Positions 35,388 to 45,574 are shown, counted from the stretch's first letter. The stretch: 55,018 nt of DNA from Nocardia seriolae NBRC 15557 (GCF_007990715.1 NZ_BJWY01000035.1:1-55018); one strand, 5' to 3'. The notes: a model not told the origin generated them from the sequence alone. Numbers and translations are program-made.

Positions 35388-36946
35388 GCCGTGTGACGAA
35401 GAAGAATCCCGGTCGGATCCTTTTCGTGGGGTCCGGGCCCGGTGATCCGGCGCTGCTCACCGTGCGTGCCCGGGAGGTGATCGGCCGCGCGACGCTGGCG
35501 TTCACCGATCCCGATGTCGACAAGGGCGTGCTCGCCCTGATCGGCACCGCGGTCGAGGAGAGCCCGGACGGGACCCGTCCGGTGGACGTGCGACCCGCGC
35601 TGGGTGACGCCGCCGAGGTGGCCAAGACCCTGATCGCGGAGGCGCGCAACGGTTTCGATGTGGTGCGCCTGGTGTCCGGTGATCCGATGACCACCGATTC
35701 GGTCATCCACGAGATCAACGCGGTCACCCGCTCGCATCTGAACTTCGAGGTGCTGCCGGGCCTTTCGGCCGGTACCACCGTGCCCGCCTACGCGGGCATC
35801 GAAATCGGCTCCAGCCACACCGAGGTGGATGTGCGCGGCGAGGTGGACTGGGCGGCCGTGGCCGGCGCGCCGGGTCCGCTGGTGCTGCACGCCACCTCCG
35901 GGCACCTGGCCGAAACCGCTTCCGCGCTGGTGGAACACGGCCTCGCGCCGCAGACCCCGGTGGCGGTGACCGTGCGCGGGACCACGCGTCAGCAGCGCAC
36001 CATCGACGCCACCCTGGCGACGCTGAACAATGCCGCGTCCGAACTGGTCGGCTCGCTGGTGGTCACGGTCGGCAAGGAGGTGGACAAGCGCGCCAAGACT
36101 TCCTGGTGGGAGTCGCGGGCACTGTACGGCTGGACCGTACTGGTGCCGCGCACCAAGGAGCAGGCCGGTGAGATGAGCGAGAAGCTCGTCAACCACGGCG
36201 CCATTCCGATGGAGGTGCCGACCATCGCGGTCGAGCCGCCGCGCAGCCCGGCGCAGATGGAGCGCGCGGTCAAGGGTCTGGTCGACGGCCGCTACCAGTG
36301 GGTGGTGTTCACCTCCACCAACGCGGTGCGCGCGGTGTGGGAGAAGTTCGGCGAATTCGGCCTGGACGCCCGCGCTTTCAGCGGTGTGAAGATCGCCTGC
36401 GTCGGCGAGGCCACCGCGGAGAAGGTGCGCTCGTTCGGCATCAACCCGGAGCTGGTGCCCTCGGGCGAGCAGTCCTCCGAGGGCCTGCTGGCCGATTTCC
36501 CGCCCTACGACGACGTTTTCGACCCGGTCAACCGGGTGCTGCTGCCGCGCGCGGACATCGCCACCGAGACCCTCGCCGAGGGCCTGCGCGACCGCGGCTG
36601 GGAGATCGACGATGTCACCGCCTACCGCACCGTGCGCGCGTCTCCGCCGCCCGCGGAGACCCGCGAGATGATCAAGACCGGTGGTTTCGACGCGGTCCTG
36701 TTCACCTCGTCCTCCACGGTCCGCAACCTGGTCGGCATCGCGGGCAAGCCGCACGCCCGCACCATCGTGGCCTGCATCGGCCCCAAGACCGCGGAGACCG
36801 CAATCGAATTCGGCCTGCGCGTCGACGTCCAACCCGAGGTGGCCCAGGTCGGCCCCCTCGTCGAGGCGCTCGCCGAACACGCCGCCCACCTGCGCGCCGA
36901 GGGCCTGCTGCCCCCGCCCCGCAAGAAGAGCCGCCGCAGCCGCTGA
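35384..36946 (+). CDS. hemD: Bifunctional uroporphyrinogen-III C-methyltransferase-like / uroporphyrinogen-III synthase
   Basis: 520 residues, a fusion common in actinobacteria. Residues 1-240 form a SUMT-like tetrapyrrole methylase ([37 protein letters not shown]); residues 255-510 are the U3S domain ([58 protein letters not shown]). In the methylase half the usual RLxxGDPxxFGR reads [12 protein letters not shown], so methyl transfer is doubtful, while the synthase half looks intact. The basic C-terminal tail is KKSRRSR. Last gene of the rex operon; a terminator follows. Confidence 0.92.
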   Translation: MSRVTKKNPGRILFVGSGPGDPALLTVRAREVIGRATLAFTDPDVDKGVLALIGTAVEESPDGTRPVDVRPALGDAAEVAKTLIAEARNGFDVVRLVSGDPMTTDSVIHEINAVTRSHLNFEVLPGLSAGTTVPAYAGIEIGSSHTEVDVRGEVDWAAVAGAPGPLVLHATSGHLAETASALVEHGLAPQTPVAVTVRGTTRQQRTIDATLATLNNAASELVGSLVVTVGKEVDKRAKTSWWESRALYGWTVLVPRTKEQAGEMSEKLVNHGAIPMEVPTIAVEPPRSPAQMERAVKGLVDGRYQWVVFTSTNAVRAVWEKFGEFGLDARAFSGVKIACVGEATAEKVRSFGINPELVPSGEQSSEGLLADFPPYDDVFDPVNRVLLPRADIATETLAEGLRDRGWEIDDVTAYRTVRASPPPAETREMIKTGGFDAVLFTSSSTVRNLVGIAGKPHARTIVACIGPKTAETAIEFGLRVDVQPEVAQVGPLVEALAEHAAHLRAEGLLPPPRKKSRRSR

Positions 36947-36968
36947 GGCTCCGGCCCGACCGGCCCGC

Positions 36969-37006
36969 ACATCGGCCCCGCATCGACAGCGATGCGGGGC
37001 CGATGT
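36969..37006 (+). terminator. Terminator of the rex-hemACD operon
   Basis: Perfect 17-bp stem ACATCGGCCCCGCATCG (36969-36985), loop ACAG, complement 36990-37006, then CTTTCC. Confidence 0.88.
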
Positions 37007-37347
37007 CTTTCCACTGCCTTACGTGCCTGTGCGTACCGTCGGAACCGGCTGCCGCCGTGGCTCGGTCGGCCCCCGCTCGCCGATTCGATCCGATTCCGGT
37101 GTGTCACAACGATTGCGAATCGCCGGATGACCGGGCAGTGGCGGCAAGGCCGCTATGCCCGATGGCGGCGGACCGACGGGTGGCCGGTGCCGACTGGTCG
37201 GCGGACGGCCAATGATGGTTGGGCCGTGGCCTTTTCGCATTCGCTGGGTGGATGCCCATGGTGTGAGTGCCCATGGAAATGCTGGCGTTTCACCCTTGAT
37301 GGCGGCCGATACAGTTCGGTCGTAATCGATCTTCGAAAGGTGAATTC
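37007..37347. other. Non-coding stretch between hemD and a small secreted protein
   Basis: 341 bp with only short shadow frames on both strands. A Shine-Dalgarno (GAAAGG) lies 6 nt before the ATG at its right end. I see no RNA gene or convincing promoter. Confidence 0.5.
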
Positions 37348-37611
37348 ATGAAGCGCACGGCTATTGGGCTGCTGGCCATGACGACGATCGCGCTGGGCGC
37401 GGGCCTGTCTCCGGCGGCGGCGTCCGCGCCGGAGCAGGACTCGGTTGCCGCGGCGGTCGCCGATAACCCGGGTGTCGGGTCCTCGGGTTCCTCCGGCTCC
37501 GATGCCGTGCGGTTCGTGCCGATCCTGATCAATACGATCGTGAAGTGCCTGACCGCCGGTTCGGGCGGCATCGTGTCGCCGGGCTCGACCCAGACCGGCT
37601 GCCTCAACTAG
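37348..37611 (+). CDS. Small secreted protein
   Basis: 87 residues. MKRTAIGLLAMTTIALGAGL with AxA-type cleavage at AAASAPE; the mature part of about 60 residues has two Cys (IVKCLTAG, QTGCLN at the very C terminus), a Ser/Gly-rich linker and one hydrophobic stretch FVPILINTIV. Family not recognised. AAAGG precedes ATG 37348. It breaks the hemD-hemB adjacency seen in M. tuberculosis. Confidence 0.65.
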   Translation: MKRTAIGLLAMTTIALGAGLSPAAASAPEQDSVAAAVADNPGVGSSGSSGSDAVRFVPILINTIVKCLTAGSGGIVSPGSTQTGCLN

Positions 37612-37626
37612 GCCGACTGCCCGTGG

Positions 37627-37670
37627 TGGAGGCTCCCCGACGCGCTTGCGCGGCCGTCGGAGTGCCTCCA
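37627..37670. terminator. Inverted repeat between convergent genes
   Basis: TGGAGGC-TCC-CCGACG (37627-37642) pairs with CGTCGG-AGT-GCCTCCA (37655-37670), interrupted by a 3-nt internal mismatch. It lies between the small secreted protein and the minus-strand gene at 37688. Confidence 0.7.
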
Positions 37671-37687
37671 TCGCGATCAGCGAGCGG

Positions 37688-37987
37688 TCAGCGCTGGGCC
37701 GCCATCAGGCGGCGGACCATGCGGCAGGTGGCATCGGAGGGCCAGTGCACGCCGATGACTTCGGCTGTCTCGCGGATGGTTTCGTTCGTCGCCTGATCCG
37801 GGCTGAAGGCGCCGGAATCCAGCAGCGCGATGGCCAGGCGCATGGCCTTCAGGCGGCGATTGTGCGAGATGTACCACGTGCGCGGCCTTCCGGCCGGCAG
37901 CGGCTGTTTGGCCAGTGGCATCCAGGCGTGATCGATCACGTCCCCCTTCTTCGGCACCCCGGCGGGCTTGTTCCTCTTGTCGGACAT
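37688..37987 (-). CDS. Conserved hypothetical protein
   Basis: 99 residues from ATG 37987 ([20 protein letters not shown]); an in-frame ATG at 38014 would add nine residues. Basic and soluble, containing [42 protein letters not shown] and [11 protein letters not shown] do not recognise the family. Codon usage is ordinary and it stands alone, divergent from hemB. Confidence 0.6.
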   Translation of the reverse strand: MSDKRNKPAGVPKKGDVIDHAWMPLAKQPLPAGRPRTWYISHNRRLKAMRLAIALLDSGAFSPDQATNETIRETAEVIGVHWPSDATCRMVRRLMAAQR

Positions 37988-38195
37988 GCTGGTTACGGCT
38001 GCGAGCACGGCCATTCCTTCCGTTGCGATCCGGACCCGCACCCCTGTCCCGAGCATCGAGCAGGTGGTGCGACCCCATCGAACACATCTTCGATTCTACT
38101 CGGACCCACCGACAAAATTCGCTGCTCACAATGACTTTCACGGCCGCGCCGGGCCGGGGCGAAGAGGCGCGCGCATCCGGTTCGCGCGTCGGGCA

Positions 38196-38201
38196 TATCA
38201 T
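38196..38201 (+). promoter_or_regulatory. Predicted leaderless -10 of hemB
   Basis: TATCAT, 6 nt before ATG 38208. No ribosome binding site lies between. Confidence 0.6.
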
Positions 38202-38207
38202 GCGTGC

Positions 38208-39185
38208 ATGACCGGAATGGACCGCCCTCGGCGGTTGCGCCGCACTCCCGCCATGCGTCGGCTCGTCGCCGAGACCAGCCTGGAGCCGCGGCAGCTGATT
38301 CTGCCCATGTTCGTCGCCGACGGACTCGACGAACCGCGCGAAATCTCCTCCATGCCAGGCGTTTTCCAGCACACCATGGATTCGCTGCGCAAGGCCGCGG
38401 TGGAAGCGGTGGCCGCGGGCGTCGGCGGGCTCATGCTCTTCGGCGTGCCGAAGGCGGAGGACAAGGACGCGCAGGGGAGCGGGGCCAGCGATCCGGACGG
38501 CATCCTGAATCGCGGCCTGCGCGCGCTGGTGCACGAGGTCGGCGGGTCGACGGTGGTCATGGCCGACACCTGCCTCGACGAGTTCACCGACCACGGCCAC
38601 TGCGGCGTGCTGGACGACGACGGCGCGGTCGACAATGACGCCACCCTCACCCGCTACGTCGAAATGGCGCTGGCGCAGGCGGAAACCGGCGCGGATCTGC
38701 TGGGCACCAGCGGCATGATGGACGGCCAGGTGGGCGCGATCCGCGAGGGGCTCGACGCCGCCGGATACGCCGACACCGGCATCCTCGCCTACGCCGCGAA
38801 GTACGCATCCGCCTTCTACGGCCCCTTCCGCGAGGCCGTCGGCTCCTCGTTGCAGGGCGATCGCCGAACCTATCAGCAGGATCCGGCCAACCGCCGCGAG
38901 GCGATTCGCGAGCTGGAACTGGATCTGCTGGAGGGCGCGGACATCGTCATGGTGAAGCCGGCGATGTCGTATCTGGACATCCTGCGCGAGGTCGCGGACC
39001 GCTCCACGGTGCCGGTGGCGGCGTATCAGATCTCCGGCGAGTACGCCATGATCACCGCCGCCGCGCAGCGCGGCTGGATCGATCGCAAGGGCGCGGTGCT
39101 GGAATCGCTGCTCGGTATCCGGCGGGCGGGCGCGGACATGGTGCTCACCTACTGGGCCACCGAGGCCGCGCACTGGTTGCGGTGA
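38208..39185 (+). CDS. hemB: Delta-aminolevulinic acid dehydratase (porphobilinogen synthase)
   Basis: 325 residues. Condenses two 5-aminolevulinates to porphobilinogen. Schiff-base Lys in [14 protein letters not shown], second active-site Lys in [16 protein letters not shown]. The metal loop reads [18 protein letters not shown]: the first and last zinc Cys are present, but the middle Cys of the CxC...HGHC motif is Asp, an intermediate between zinc- and magnesium-type enzymes. Transcribed separately from rex-hemACD. Confidence 0.95.
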   Translation: MTGMDRPRRLRRTPAMRRLVAETSLEPRQLILPMFVADGLDEPREISSMPGVFQHTMDSLRKAAVEAVAAGVGGLMLFGVPKAEDKDAQGSGASDPDGILNRGLRALVHEVGGSTVVMADTCLDEFTDHGHCGVLDDDGAVDNDATLTRYVEMALAQAETGADLLGTSGMMDGQVGAIREGLDAAGYADTGILAYAAKYASAFYGPFREAVGSSLQGDRRTYQQDPANRREAIRELELDLLEGADIVMVKPAMSYLDILREVADRSTVPVAAYQISGEYAMITAAAQRGWIDRKGAVLESLLGIRRAGADMVLTYWATEAAHWLR

Positions 39186-39207
39186 GCGGAACCGAGTAGC
39201 TCCTGTC

Positions 39208-39720
39208 GTGAATCCGATGGTCCCACCGGGTGTTTCGCGCCCGTCGCCGGAAGACGTCCGCACCGCCTGCCAGCTCTGGTACGCCGCGCTGGGTGTCGGG
39301 GTGGTGCAGTTGGTCGCCACGCTCGTCGCGCAGTACGGGCAGCGGCACGAGTTGGCGCAGCAGATGTTCGATCAGGTCAAGGCGCAGCAGCCGGCGGTGA
39401 CGCTGGCGCAGGTGCAGACCTGGACGGTCATCGTCTTCTTCCTGGTCGCCGTGTTCTGGCTGGTCCTCACCGGGGCGGCGGTGGGGGTGGTGTATCAGCT
39501 CGGCCGTGGAAAGGCCTGGGCGCGAGCGCTGCTCACCGGATTCGGGGTTTTCCTGGTGCTCGGCGCGGCCGGCACGCTGTTCGGGATCGGGGTCAAGCAC
39601 AGCGCCGCCGCGCTGGTGGCGGGCGGCGCCAATATCGTCGAGGCGGTGCTGGCAGGTGGGGCCGTATTCCTTTGCTACCGAAGTGAATCGGAGGCGTACT
39701 TCCGCCCCGGGGCGCAGTAG
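39208..39720 (+). CDS. Four-helix membrane protein
   Basis: 170 residues from GTG 39208. Predicted transmembrane segments: LWYAALGVGVVQLVATLVA, TVIVFFLVAVFWLVLTGAAV, ALLTGFGVFLVLGAAGTLFG and ALVAGGANIVEAVLAGGAVF. Function unknown. It sits after hemB in the place of Rv0513. Confidence 0.75.
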   Translation: MNPMVPPGVSRPSPEDVRTACQLWYAALGVGVVQLVATLVAQYGQRHELAQQMFDQVKAQQPAVTLAQVQTWTVIVFFLVAVFWLVLTGAAVGVVYQLGRGKAWARALLTGFGVFLVLGAAGTLFGIGVKHSAAALVAGGANIVEAVLAGGAVFLCYRSESEAYFRPGAQ

Positions 39721-39851
39721 GTACTCCTGAGTTTGTTACGGGCGTACTAACGGGTATGGTGAGGGCAGTCACAGGGATTTCGGGAACCGGAAGCCGGTCG
39801 TCATGCGTTGAGCGATGGCGCGTATCGGCTCCGGGTAAGGCGGAGGCAACG

Positions 39852-39971
39852 ATGCGAGTGGTGATCCAGCAGCCGCACAGCCTACGGCGGGATGTATTGG
39901 TGCTGAGTCTGCTGTTCCTCTTCGGACTGCTCACCCTCGCCGTGCTGTTGATTCCGGGCCTGGCCCGCTGA
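39852..39971 (+). CDS. 39-residue single-helix membrane peptide
   Basis: MRVVIQQPHSLRRDVLVLSL then a hydrophobic stretch LLFLFGLLTLAVLLIPG. GGAGG lies 6 nt before ATG 39852, and the conserved-looking part starts there although the frame is open to 39756. A short positively charged head followed by one helix; function unknown. Confidence 0.55.
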   Translation: MRVVIQQPHSLRRDVLVLSLLFLFGLLTLAVLLIPGLAR

Positions 39972-39987
39972 ACGATTCCACGATCTT

Positions 39988-39993
39988 TACGCT
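39988..39993 (+). promoter_or_regulatory. Predicted leaderless -10 of the 40000 gene
   Basis: TACGCT, then CGACCT and ATG 40000; no Shine-Dalgarno. Confidence 0.6.
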
Positions 39994-39999
39994 CGACCT

Positions 40000-40512
40000 A
40001 TGAGTGAGGCCATCAACGCCCCCGGGTCCGTGCTGTTCTCCGAGCCCGGCGCGCGCTGGCGCGCCATCGCGTACGGGCCCGCGCTGTGCACGATCATCCT
40101 GGTGATCGAGGTGATTCGCGGGGGCGCCATCCACTGGTTCGGGCTGGCGTTCTGCGCGCTGCTGCTGGCCGGGTTCGTGTGGTTGCAGGTGGTGGCGGGC
40201 CGGCGGCACATCAGTGTCGAGCTGACGCCGGAGAGTCTGCGCGAGGGCACCGAGGTGACCTCCTTGCGCGACATCGCCGAGGTGCTGCCGGAGGAGGACG
40301 AGGAATCCTGGGATTATGAGGATTGGCAGTCGGCGCGGGCGCTGGGTGAGCTGAGCGGAGTGCCGCGGCGGCGCAGGGGGTTCGGGCTGAAGTTGAAGGA
40401 CGGGCGGCTCGTGCAGGCGTGGGCGCGTGACCATCTCACGCTGCGGGCCGAACTCACGGCCGCGCTGGAGCGGTTGAACGGTGGAACGGTCGAGGAGAAG
40501 GAGGCGCGGTGA
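40000..40512 (+). CDS. Membrane protein with PH-like cytoplasmic domain
   Basis: 170 residues. Two membrane helices (IAYGPALCTIILVIEVI, HWFGLAFCALLLAGFVWLQV) are followed by about 100 residues predicted as a PH-like beta domain (RRHISVELTPESLREGTEV ... GLKLKDGRLVQAWARDHLTL). The topology recalls DUF3093 proteins, but I am not certain of the family. Leaderless promoter; the stop TGA shares a base with the next ATG (TGATG). Confidence 0.65.
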   Translation: MSEAINAPGSVLFSEPGARWRAIAYGPALCTIILVIEVIRGGAIHWFGLAFCALLLAGFVWLQVVAGRRHISVELTPESLREGTEVTSLRDIAEVLPEEDEESWDYEDWQSARALGELSGVPRRRRGFGLKLKDGRLVQAWARDHLTLRAELTAALERLNGGTVEEKEAR

Positions 40513-40769
40513 TGCGGTGGCCGACCGTGTTCGCCGAATTCGTGCTCGTGCCGGTGCTGGTGGTGGCGGCGGTGTGGTGCTGGCGCAACGGTATTCAGAC
40601 CACCGTGTTCAAGCCGCAGGGTGAGGCGCCGACGTTCGGCGCCACCCGATATGTCGGGCCCTGGCTGGCGGGATCGGCGGTTTTCACCATCGGGGCCGGA
40701 CTGCTGTTCATCGATGTTGTGGCGCGGGCATTTTCACCGTCTCGGGGGCAACGGGGCCGCGAGCGCTGA
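40512..40769 (+). CDS. Small two-helix membrane protein
   Basis: 85 residues, MRWPTVFAEFVLVPVLVVAA and WLAGSAVFTIGAGLLFIDVVA as the two helices, basic C terminus. Starts at the overlapping TGATG with the preceding gene, so the two are probably made and may work together. A GTG three bases upstream (40509) is the alternative start. Confidence 0.65.
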   Translation: MRWPTVFAEFVLVPVLVVAAVWCWRNGIQTTVFKPQGEAPTFGATRYVGPWLAGSAVFTIGAGLLFIDVVARAFSPSRGQRGRER

Positions 40770-40887
40770 CCTTTTCGCCGGTTTTCAGAGGAGTGGGCCC
40801 CGCATGTCGGGCCGACACTCCGGAGGTGGGGGTGCGAAGTCGAGTTTTGTCTTGGGCGGCTTCGTGCGCGGGCGGAAGATAGTGTTC

Positions 40888-41109
40888 ATGAAGCGAATTG
40901 ATCTCGTGAAACGCATCGCCGCAACGGTGCTGGCCACGGGTGTCGTCGGCGCGGTGGCGGTGGCTCCGGCCGCCGCAGCATCGGTCGATGCCGTCCCGGA
41001 TCTCCGGGCGCAGCCCGTGGCCTCCTGGGAAGACCTACTACCGCCTCAATTGAATTGCCTGATATCCACCGGATGGGCAGTCTTCTGCCTGGGGATTCCG
41101 CTCTCGTAG
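40888..41109 (+). CDS. Small secreted protein
   Basis: 73 residues. MKRIDLVKRIAATVLATGVV then AVAPAAAASVDA gives a signal peptide; the mature part of about 40 residues has two Cys (LNCLIST, AVFCLGI) that could form a disulfide. Same general type as the 37348 protein. Family not recognised. Confidence 0.6.
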   Translation: MKRIDLVKRIAATVLATGVVGAVAVAPAAAASVDAVPDLRAQPVASWEDLLPPQLNCLISTGWAVFCLGIPLS

Positions 41110-41226
41110 CGGGGCCGTGTCACCGAGCCGGTGGCGGCGGCGCGACCGCAGACCGCGCCGCCGCCCGGCTCGCGAAAGCCGTCAGACCGGTTGACGCGAA
41201 GTACTCGGTCCCGGTTCGCGAAGCGC

Positions 41227-41610
41227 TCATCCCCAGTTCTGGTAAATATCCAGCACCCGGCCGCCGCGGGTACCCGGAGCATTGAAGAAGACCACCACGC
41301 TGCCGTCCGGGTGATCGCCGGCCTCCATGATCACCTGCCGCAGTGAGGCATGCACGCCGCCCTTGTCGTCCTTATATATCGAGGTGTCCGGCTGCAACCC
41401 GGCCCCCATCCGGCTCAAGGGCACGAACATGCTGATCACCGCGGGGATCGGACCATCGGCGATAGCGACGGTTTCATCATGCGACAAGGCCACCCCCACC
41501 CGCCCCTGATCGATCTGGGCAAACGGCACCCCCGCGGACGCCGCGCCACCCGCGGCCACGGCCCCGGCGGTGATCGCTGCGATTCCAACCCCGAACAGAA
41601 CGACCCGCAT
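41227..41610 (-). CDS. Secreted protein of unknown function
   Basis: 127 residues from ATG 41610. MRVVLFGVGIAAITAGAVAA then GGAASAGVPFAQ is a signal peptide; mature segments VGVALSHDETVAIADG and DGSVVVFFNAPG suggest a compact beta-rich domain. No Cys in the mature part. GGAGAGAGG lies about 11 nt upstream. Divergent from hemL. Confidence 0.65.
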   Translation of the reverse strand: MRVVLFGVGIAAITAGAVAAGGAASAGVPFAQIDQGRVGVALSHDETVAIADGPIPAVISMFVPLSRMGAGLQPDTSIYKDDKGGVHASLRQVIMEAGDHPDGSVVVFFNAPGTRGGRVLDIYQNWG

Positions 41611-41973
41611 TCGTCTCGCCCTCTCTCCGAAGCAGTCTCCTGCGCCGAGACATTACGCATCAGCAATCGACTAGCGAATAACGTTGTACGAAACTCATTT
41701 CGGCGTGTTGCGTGCGGCGTGTCCATGCTGGCCGCGCCGCGGTACGCCGACCCGGTGCCGTGCGATGTCGGCCTACATCCGGGGGGCGTGCGCGGGCTCG
41801 GGACGGAGTGATCCGAGGTCGGGGAGTGTAAGCGCGGCTGCCGAGTGCGGGTTTGCATCCGGGATGCGAAGTTCACCCCCGGGGTGCGAGGATGGCCGGT
41901 TCGGCTGTGGGACCCACCACTCGACTACACCCTGTCGTCGACGGGGGTTGGGGCGGCTGAGAGACTGGGTGCC
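41611..41973. other. Non-coding region upstream of hemL
   Basis: 363 bp without a supported gene. It includes a short direct repeat CGGGATGCGA / CGGGGTGCGA near 41862-41890. I see no clear riboswitch or operator; no Rex box is present here. Confidence 0.45.
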
Positions 41974-43311
41974 GTGAGTTCTTCTCCGCGTGTGAGCCAG
42001 GTGTCGGTCCCGGTCTCAGCCCAACTTTTCGAACGCGCCGCGGCGGTCATTCCGGGTGGCGTGAATTCGCCCGTGCGCGCGTTCAAATCCGTGGGCGGGA
42101 CGCCGCGATTCATCGCGTCCGCGCGGGGTTGCACGCTGACCGACGCCGACGGCAACGAGTACGTCGATCTGGTGTGCTCGTGGGGTCCGATGATTCTCGG
42201 GCACGCGCACCCGGCAGTGGTCGAGGCGGTGCAGCGGGCGGCCACGGGCGGGCTGTCCTTCGGCGCACCGACCGAGGCCGAAATCGAACTCGCCGAGACC
42301 ATCGCGGGCCGGGTCGCACCGGTCGAGCGGGTGCGGCTGGTGAACTCCGGTACCGAGGCCACCATGAGCGCGGTCCGGCTGGCGCGCGGCTTCACCGGGC
42401 GCGGCAAGATCGTCAAGTTCAGCGGCTGCTACCACGGACACGTGGACGCGCTGCTGGCCGACGCCGGTTCGGGCGTCGCCACCCTGGGCCTGCCGACCTC
42501 GCCGGGCGTCACCGGTGCGCAGGCGGCCGACACCATCGTGCTGCCCTACAACGACCTCGAGGCCGTGGCCGCCGCCTTCGCGGCGAACCCGGGCCGGATC
42601 GCGTGCGTGATCACCGAGGCCGCGGCGGGCAATATGGGCGCCGTCGCGCCGCGGCCCGGATTCAACGAGGGGCTGCGCAAGCTCACCGCCGAGAATGGCG
42701 CACTGCTGATCATGGACGAGGTCATGACCGGTTTCCGGGTGAGTCACTCGGGCTGGTTCGGCCTCGACGGTGTGGCCGGTGACCTCTACACCTTCGGCAA
42801 GGTGATGAGCGGTGGCCTGCCGGCCGCCGCCTTCGGCGGGCGCGCCGACATCATGAACCACCTGGCTCCGATGGGTCCGGTCTATCAGGCGGGCACCCTG
42901 TCCGGGAATCCGGTCGCGGTGGCCGCGGGCCTGGCCACGCTGCGCGCCGCCGACGAGCAGGTCTACGCGACGCTGAACAAGAACGCCGAGCGCCTAGGCG
43001 CGCTCATGACCGAGGCGCTCACCGCCGAGGGCGTCGGGCATCACGTGCAATTCGCGGGCAATATGGTCAGCGTGTTCTTCGCCGAGAACCCGGTCACCGA
43101 CTACGCCGCCGCCAAGGCGAGCGAAACCTGGCGTTTCCCAGCCTTCTTCCACGCGCTGCTGGACGCCGGCGTCTACGCGCCCCCGAGCGCCTTCGAAGCC
43201 TGGTTCGTCTCGGCCGCCCTCGACGAGAACGCGTTCGACCGCATCGCCGCCGCCCTCCCCGCCGCCGCGCGCGCCGCGGCGGCCGCCACCCCCGAAGGAT
43301 CCGCCGCGTGA
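41974..43311 (+). CDS. hemL: Glutamate-1-semialdehyde 2,1-aminomutase
   Basis: 445 residues from GTG 41974. PLP enzyme converting GSA to 5-aminolevulinate. [69 protein letters not shown] and PLP Lys in [19 protein letters not shown]. The frame is open further upstream without conserved sequence. Heads the hemL to ccsB run; its stop overlaps the next GTG by 4 bp. Confidence 0.95.
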   Translation: MSSSPRVSQVSVPVSAQLFERAAAVIPGGVNSPVRAFKSVGGTPRFIASARGCTLTDADGNEYVDLVCSWGPMILGHAHPAVVEAVQRAATGGLSFGAPTEAEIELAETIAGRVAPVERVRLVNSGTEATMSAVRLARGFTGRGKIVKFSGCYHGHVDALLADAGSGVATLGLPTSPGVTGAQAADTIVLPYNDLEAVAAAFAANPGRIACVITEAAAGNMGAVAPRPGFNEGLRKLTAENGALLIMDEVMTGFRVSHSGWFGLDGVAGDLYTFGKVMSGGLPAAAFGGRADIMNHLAPMGPVYQAGTLSGNPVAVAAGLATLRAADEQVYATLNKNAERLGALMTEALTAEGVGHHVQFAGNMVSVFFAENPVTDYAAAKASETWRFPAFFHALLDAGVYAPPSAFEAWFVSAALDENAFDRIAAALPAAARAAAAATPEGSAA

Positions 43312-44921
43312 GCTCCGCCCACCCCGACTCCGGCCTACCCGCCCCGGCCCCCCACGAGGCCCCGCTCTCCGCCGCCGAGGCCACCCGCCTGCTGGACTCC
43401 ATCCGCCAGGCCGAACACGACCTGGCCGTAACCGGCGAACACATCGCCGTCTCCCCGGCCACCGAATCCGCCGCCACCACACCGGAATCCGACAATTCCG
43501 ACGCGGCCACCGAGGCCGAACCCGCCGCCCAGCCCGCCGCGGCACCGGCAGTCAACAAGGCCGCCACCGCCGCACCCGAATCCGCGGCGACGACCGCCGC
43601 CGAATCCGCCCCGCAGACCCAGGTACCCGGCGAATCGGGCGTGGCCGCCTCGGCGCCGAGCGAGATCGCCACCGGCACGGCCGATTCTCTCGGCGGCGAG
43701 TCGGCCACCGGGGTTGAGTCGGCCACCGAGGGCGAATCAGCCACCGAGGGCGAATCCGCCGATTCTGTTGTCGCGGGCGCAGCTGCTGTCGCCGCCGAGT
43801 TCGTCGCAGATGAATCCGCTTCCGACGTGCCGATCGCCGCTGAGAATGCCAGTGGCGCCGCGGAATCGGATGAATCGGGCGTGAGCGGATCGGCGGCGGG
43901 CGATTTCACCGCTCAGGCGGCCGAGCACGGTGCCGAGGGTGTGCCCGTCTCGTCTGCCGCCGAGGTGTTCGCGGCCGTTGCCGGTGCCGCCGATGAGTTC
44001 GCGGCGGGTGGGAACGGTTCCCTCGCGGGTGTTTCGGAGTTCGTCGAATCCGCCGGGTTCACGGCCGAAGTGGTGGTCGAGGTTGATCCCGCCGCGGACG
44101 AGGCGGGCGAATCCGGTGCGGCGCAGCTCATTGCCGACAATGCCGCGGACGCCGACGGTGCCGCGGACGCCGACGGTGCCGCGGACGCCGATGCCGATGC
44201 CGATGCCGATGCCGAGGACGCTGCCGATGCCGGGGACGAAGTTGTCGAATCCAACATCGCGGCGAGCGGGTTGATCCTGCCGGGGGATGTGGCCTCCGAT
44301 GTCGAGACGATCGTGCACGTGCTGCGGCACGGTGAAGTCCACAATCCGAAGGGGATTCTGTACGGGCGGCTGTCCGGGTTCCAGCTCTCGGTGACCGGGC
44401 GGGCGCAGGCGCAGGCCGTGGCGCGGTCGCTGGTCGACCATGACATCGCGCTGGTGGTGGCCTCGCCGTTGCAGCGGGCGCAGGAGACCGCGGATCCGAT
44501 CGCGATCGGGCACGGGCTCACCATCCGGACCGATGAGAATCTGATCGAGGCGGGCAATACCTTCGAGGGCCTGACGGTTTCGCCCAAGGCGCTGCGCAAG
44601 CCCCGGCACTGGTGGAAGCTGCGGGATCCGTTCACGCCGTCCTGGGGTGAGCCGTATCTGCAGATCGCGCACCGGATGCTGGCCGCGGTGAACAAGGCGC
44701 GGGTGGAGGCCGCCGGTCGCGAGGCCGTGCTGGTGTCGCATCAGCTGCCGGTGTGGACGCTGCGGCGGTTCCTGCAGGGGCAACGGCTGTGGCACGACCC
44801 GCGCAACCGGCAGTGCTCGCTGGCGTCGCTGACTTCGCTTGTCTACCAGGGCGATACGTTGATCGACATCGTGTATTCGGAGCCGGCCGGTGCGTCCGAT
44901 CCGTCGGTGACCGGAGCATGA
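43308..44921 (+). CDS. Phosphoglycerate-mutase-like histidine phosphatase (Rv0525 type) with long acidic N-terminal extension
   Basis: 537 residues, against about 200 for the M. tuberculosis relative. The catalytic domain starts near residue 335: [19 protein letters not shown] (RHG), [13 protein letters not shown] and LVSHQLPVW (second His). The 330 preceding residues are Ala/Glu/Ser/Asp-rich and repetitive ([17 protein letters not shown]; runs of AD such as [17 protein letters not shown]), with no signal peptide. The reading frame is uninterrupted and the GTG start overlaps the hemL stop, so the extension seems to be translated. Substrate unknown; its place next to cytochrome c maturation genes is conserved. 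Confidence 0.82.
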   Translation: MSSAHPDSGLPAPAPHEAPLSAAEATRLLDSIRQAEHDLAVTGEHIAVSPATESAATTPESDNSDAATEAEPAAQPAAAPAVNKAATAAPESAATTAAESAPQTQVPGESGVAASAPSEIATGTADSLGGESATGVESATEGESATEGESADSVVAGAAAVAAEFVADESASDVPIAAENASGAAESDESGVSGSAAGDFTAQAAEHGAEGVPVSSAAEVFAAVAGAADEFAAGGNGSLAGVSEFVESAGFTAEVVVEVDPAADEAGESGAAQLIADNAADADGAADADGAADADADADADAEDAADAGDEVVESNIAASGLILPGDVASDVETIVHVLRHGEVHNPKGILYGRLSGFQLSVTGRAQAQAVARSLVDHDIALVVASPLQRAQETADPIAIGHGLTIRTDENLIEAGNTFEGLTVSPKALRKPRHWWKLRDPFTPSWGEPYLQIAHRMLAAVNKARVEAAGREAVLVSHQLPVWTLRRFLQGQRLWHDPRNRQCSLASLTSLVYQGDTLIDIVYSEPAGASDPSVTGA

Positions 44922-45574
44922 GACCCGCCATCGTGTCCGAGTCCCGCCCCGCGTCCCCGTCCCGTCCCGCGCGCCCCTTCCGGCGCGCGGTGGCGCTGCT
45001 GGCCGGACTGTGTGCGGCAGCAGTGCTGGCCGGTTGTTCGACGGCGGGCAAGGACGCGGTGGCCCAGGGCGGCACCTTCGACTTCGTCTCCCCGGGCGGC
45101 AAGACCGAGATCTTCTACGATCCGCCGTCATCGCGCGGCACCATCGGCAAGCTGTCCGGCCCGGATCTGATGCACGACGGCAAGACCACCTCGGTGGACG
45201 ACTTCCCCGGCAAGGTCGTGGTCATCAATATCTGGGGTCAGTGGTGCGGCCCGTGCCGCGCGGAAGCCCCGGCGCTGGAACAGGTCTACCAGGCGAGCAA
45301 GGACAAGGGCGTCGCCTTCCTGGGCATCAATGTCCGCGACAACCAGAAGGACAAGGCCCAGGATTTCGTGACCGACAACAAGGTCGGGTACCCCTCCATC
45401 TACGACCCGTCCATGCGCAGCCTGCTCGCGCTCGGCGGCAAGTTCCCGACCAGCGTCATCCCCACCACCATCGTGCTGGACAAGCAGCACCGGGTTGCGG
45501 CGGTGTTCCTGCGCGCCCTGCTGGCCGAGGACCTGCAGCCGGTGGTGGACAAGCTCGCGCAGGAGCAGTCGTGA
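44918..45574 (+). CDS. TlpA/ResA-like thioredoxin lipoprotein, cytochrome c maturation
   Basis: 218 residues. Signal with lipobox VLAGCSTAG, so the protein is lipid-anchored outside the membrane. Thioredoxin fold: [21 protein letters not shown] (WCGPC), [15 protein letters not shown] insertion typical of TlpA/ResA, cis-Pro in VIPTTIVLD. It should pass reductant from CcdA to apocytochrome c. ATG 44918 overlaps the preceding stop; GTG 44933 is an alternative. Matches Rv0526. Confidence 0.9.
   Translation: MRPAIVSESRPASPSRPARPFRRAVALLAGLCAAAVLAGCSTAGKDAVAQGGTFDFVSPGGKTEIFYDPPSSRGTIGKLSGPDLMHDGKTTSVDDFPGKVVVINIWGQWCGPCRAEAPALEQVYQASKDKGVAFLGINVRDNQKDKAQDFVTDNKVGYPSIYDPSMRSLLALGGKFPTSVIPTTIVLDKQHRVAAVFLRALLAEDLQPVVDKLAQEQS

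Noticed and set aside
34277..36970. 897-codon antisense frame over hemC-hemD
   Set aside because: Covers two strongly supported heme genes on the other strand; the translation has no recognisable domain.
37677..39320. 547-codon antisense frame over hemB
   Set aside because: hemB is unambiguous on the plus strand; the frame is a third-position GC artefact.
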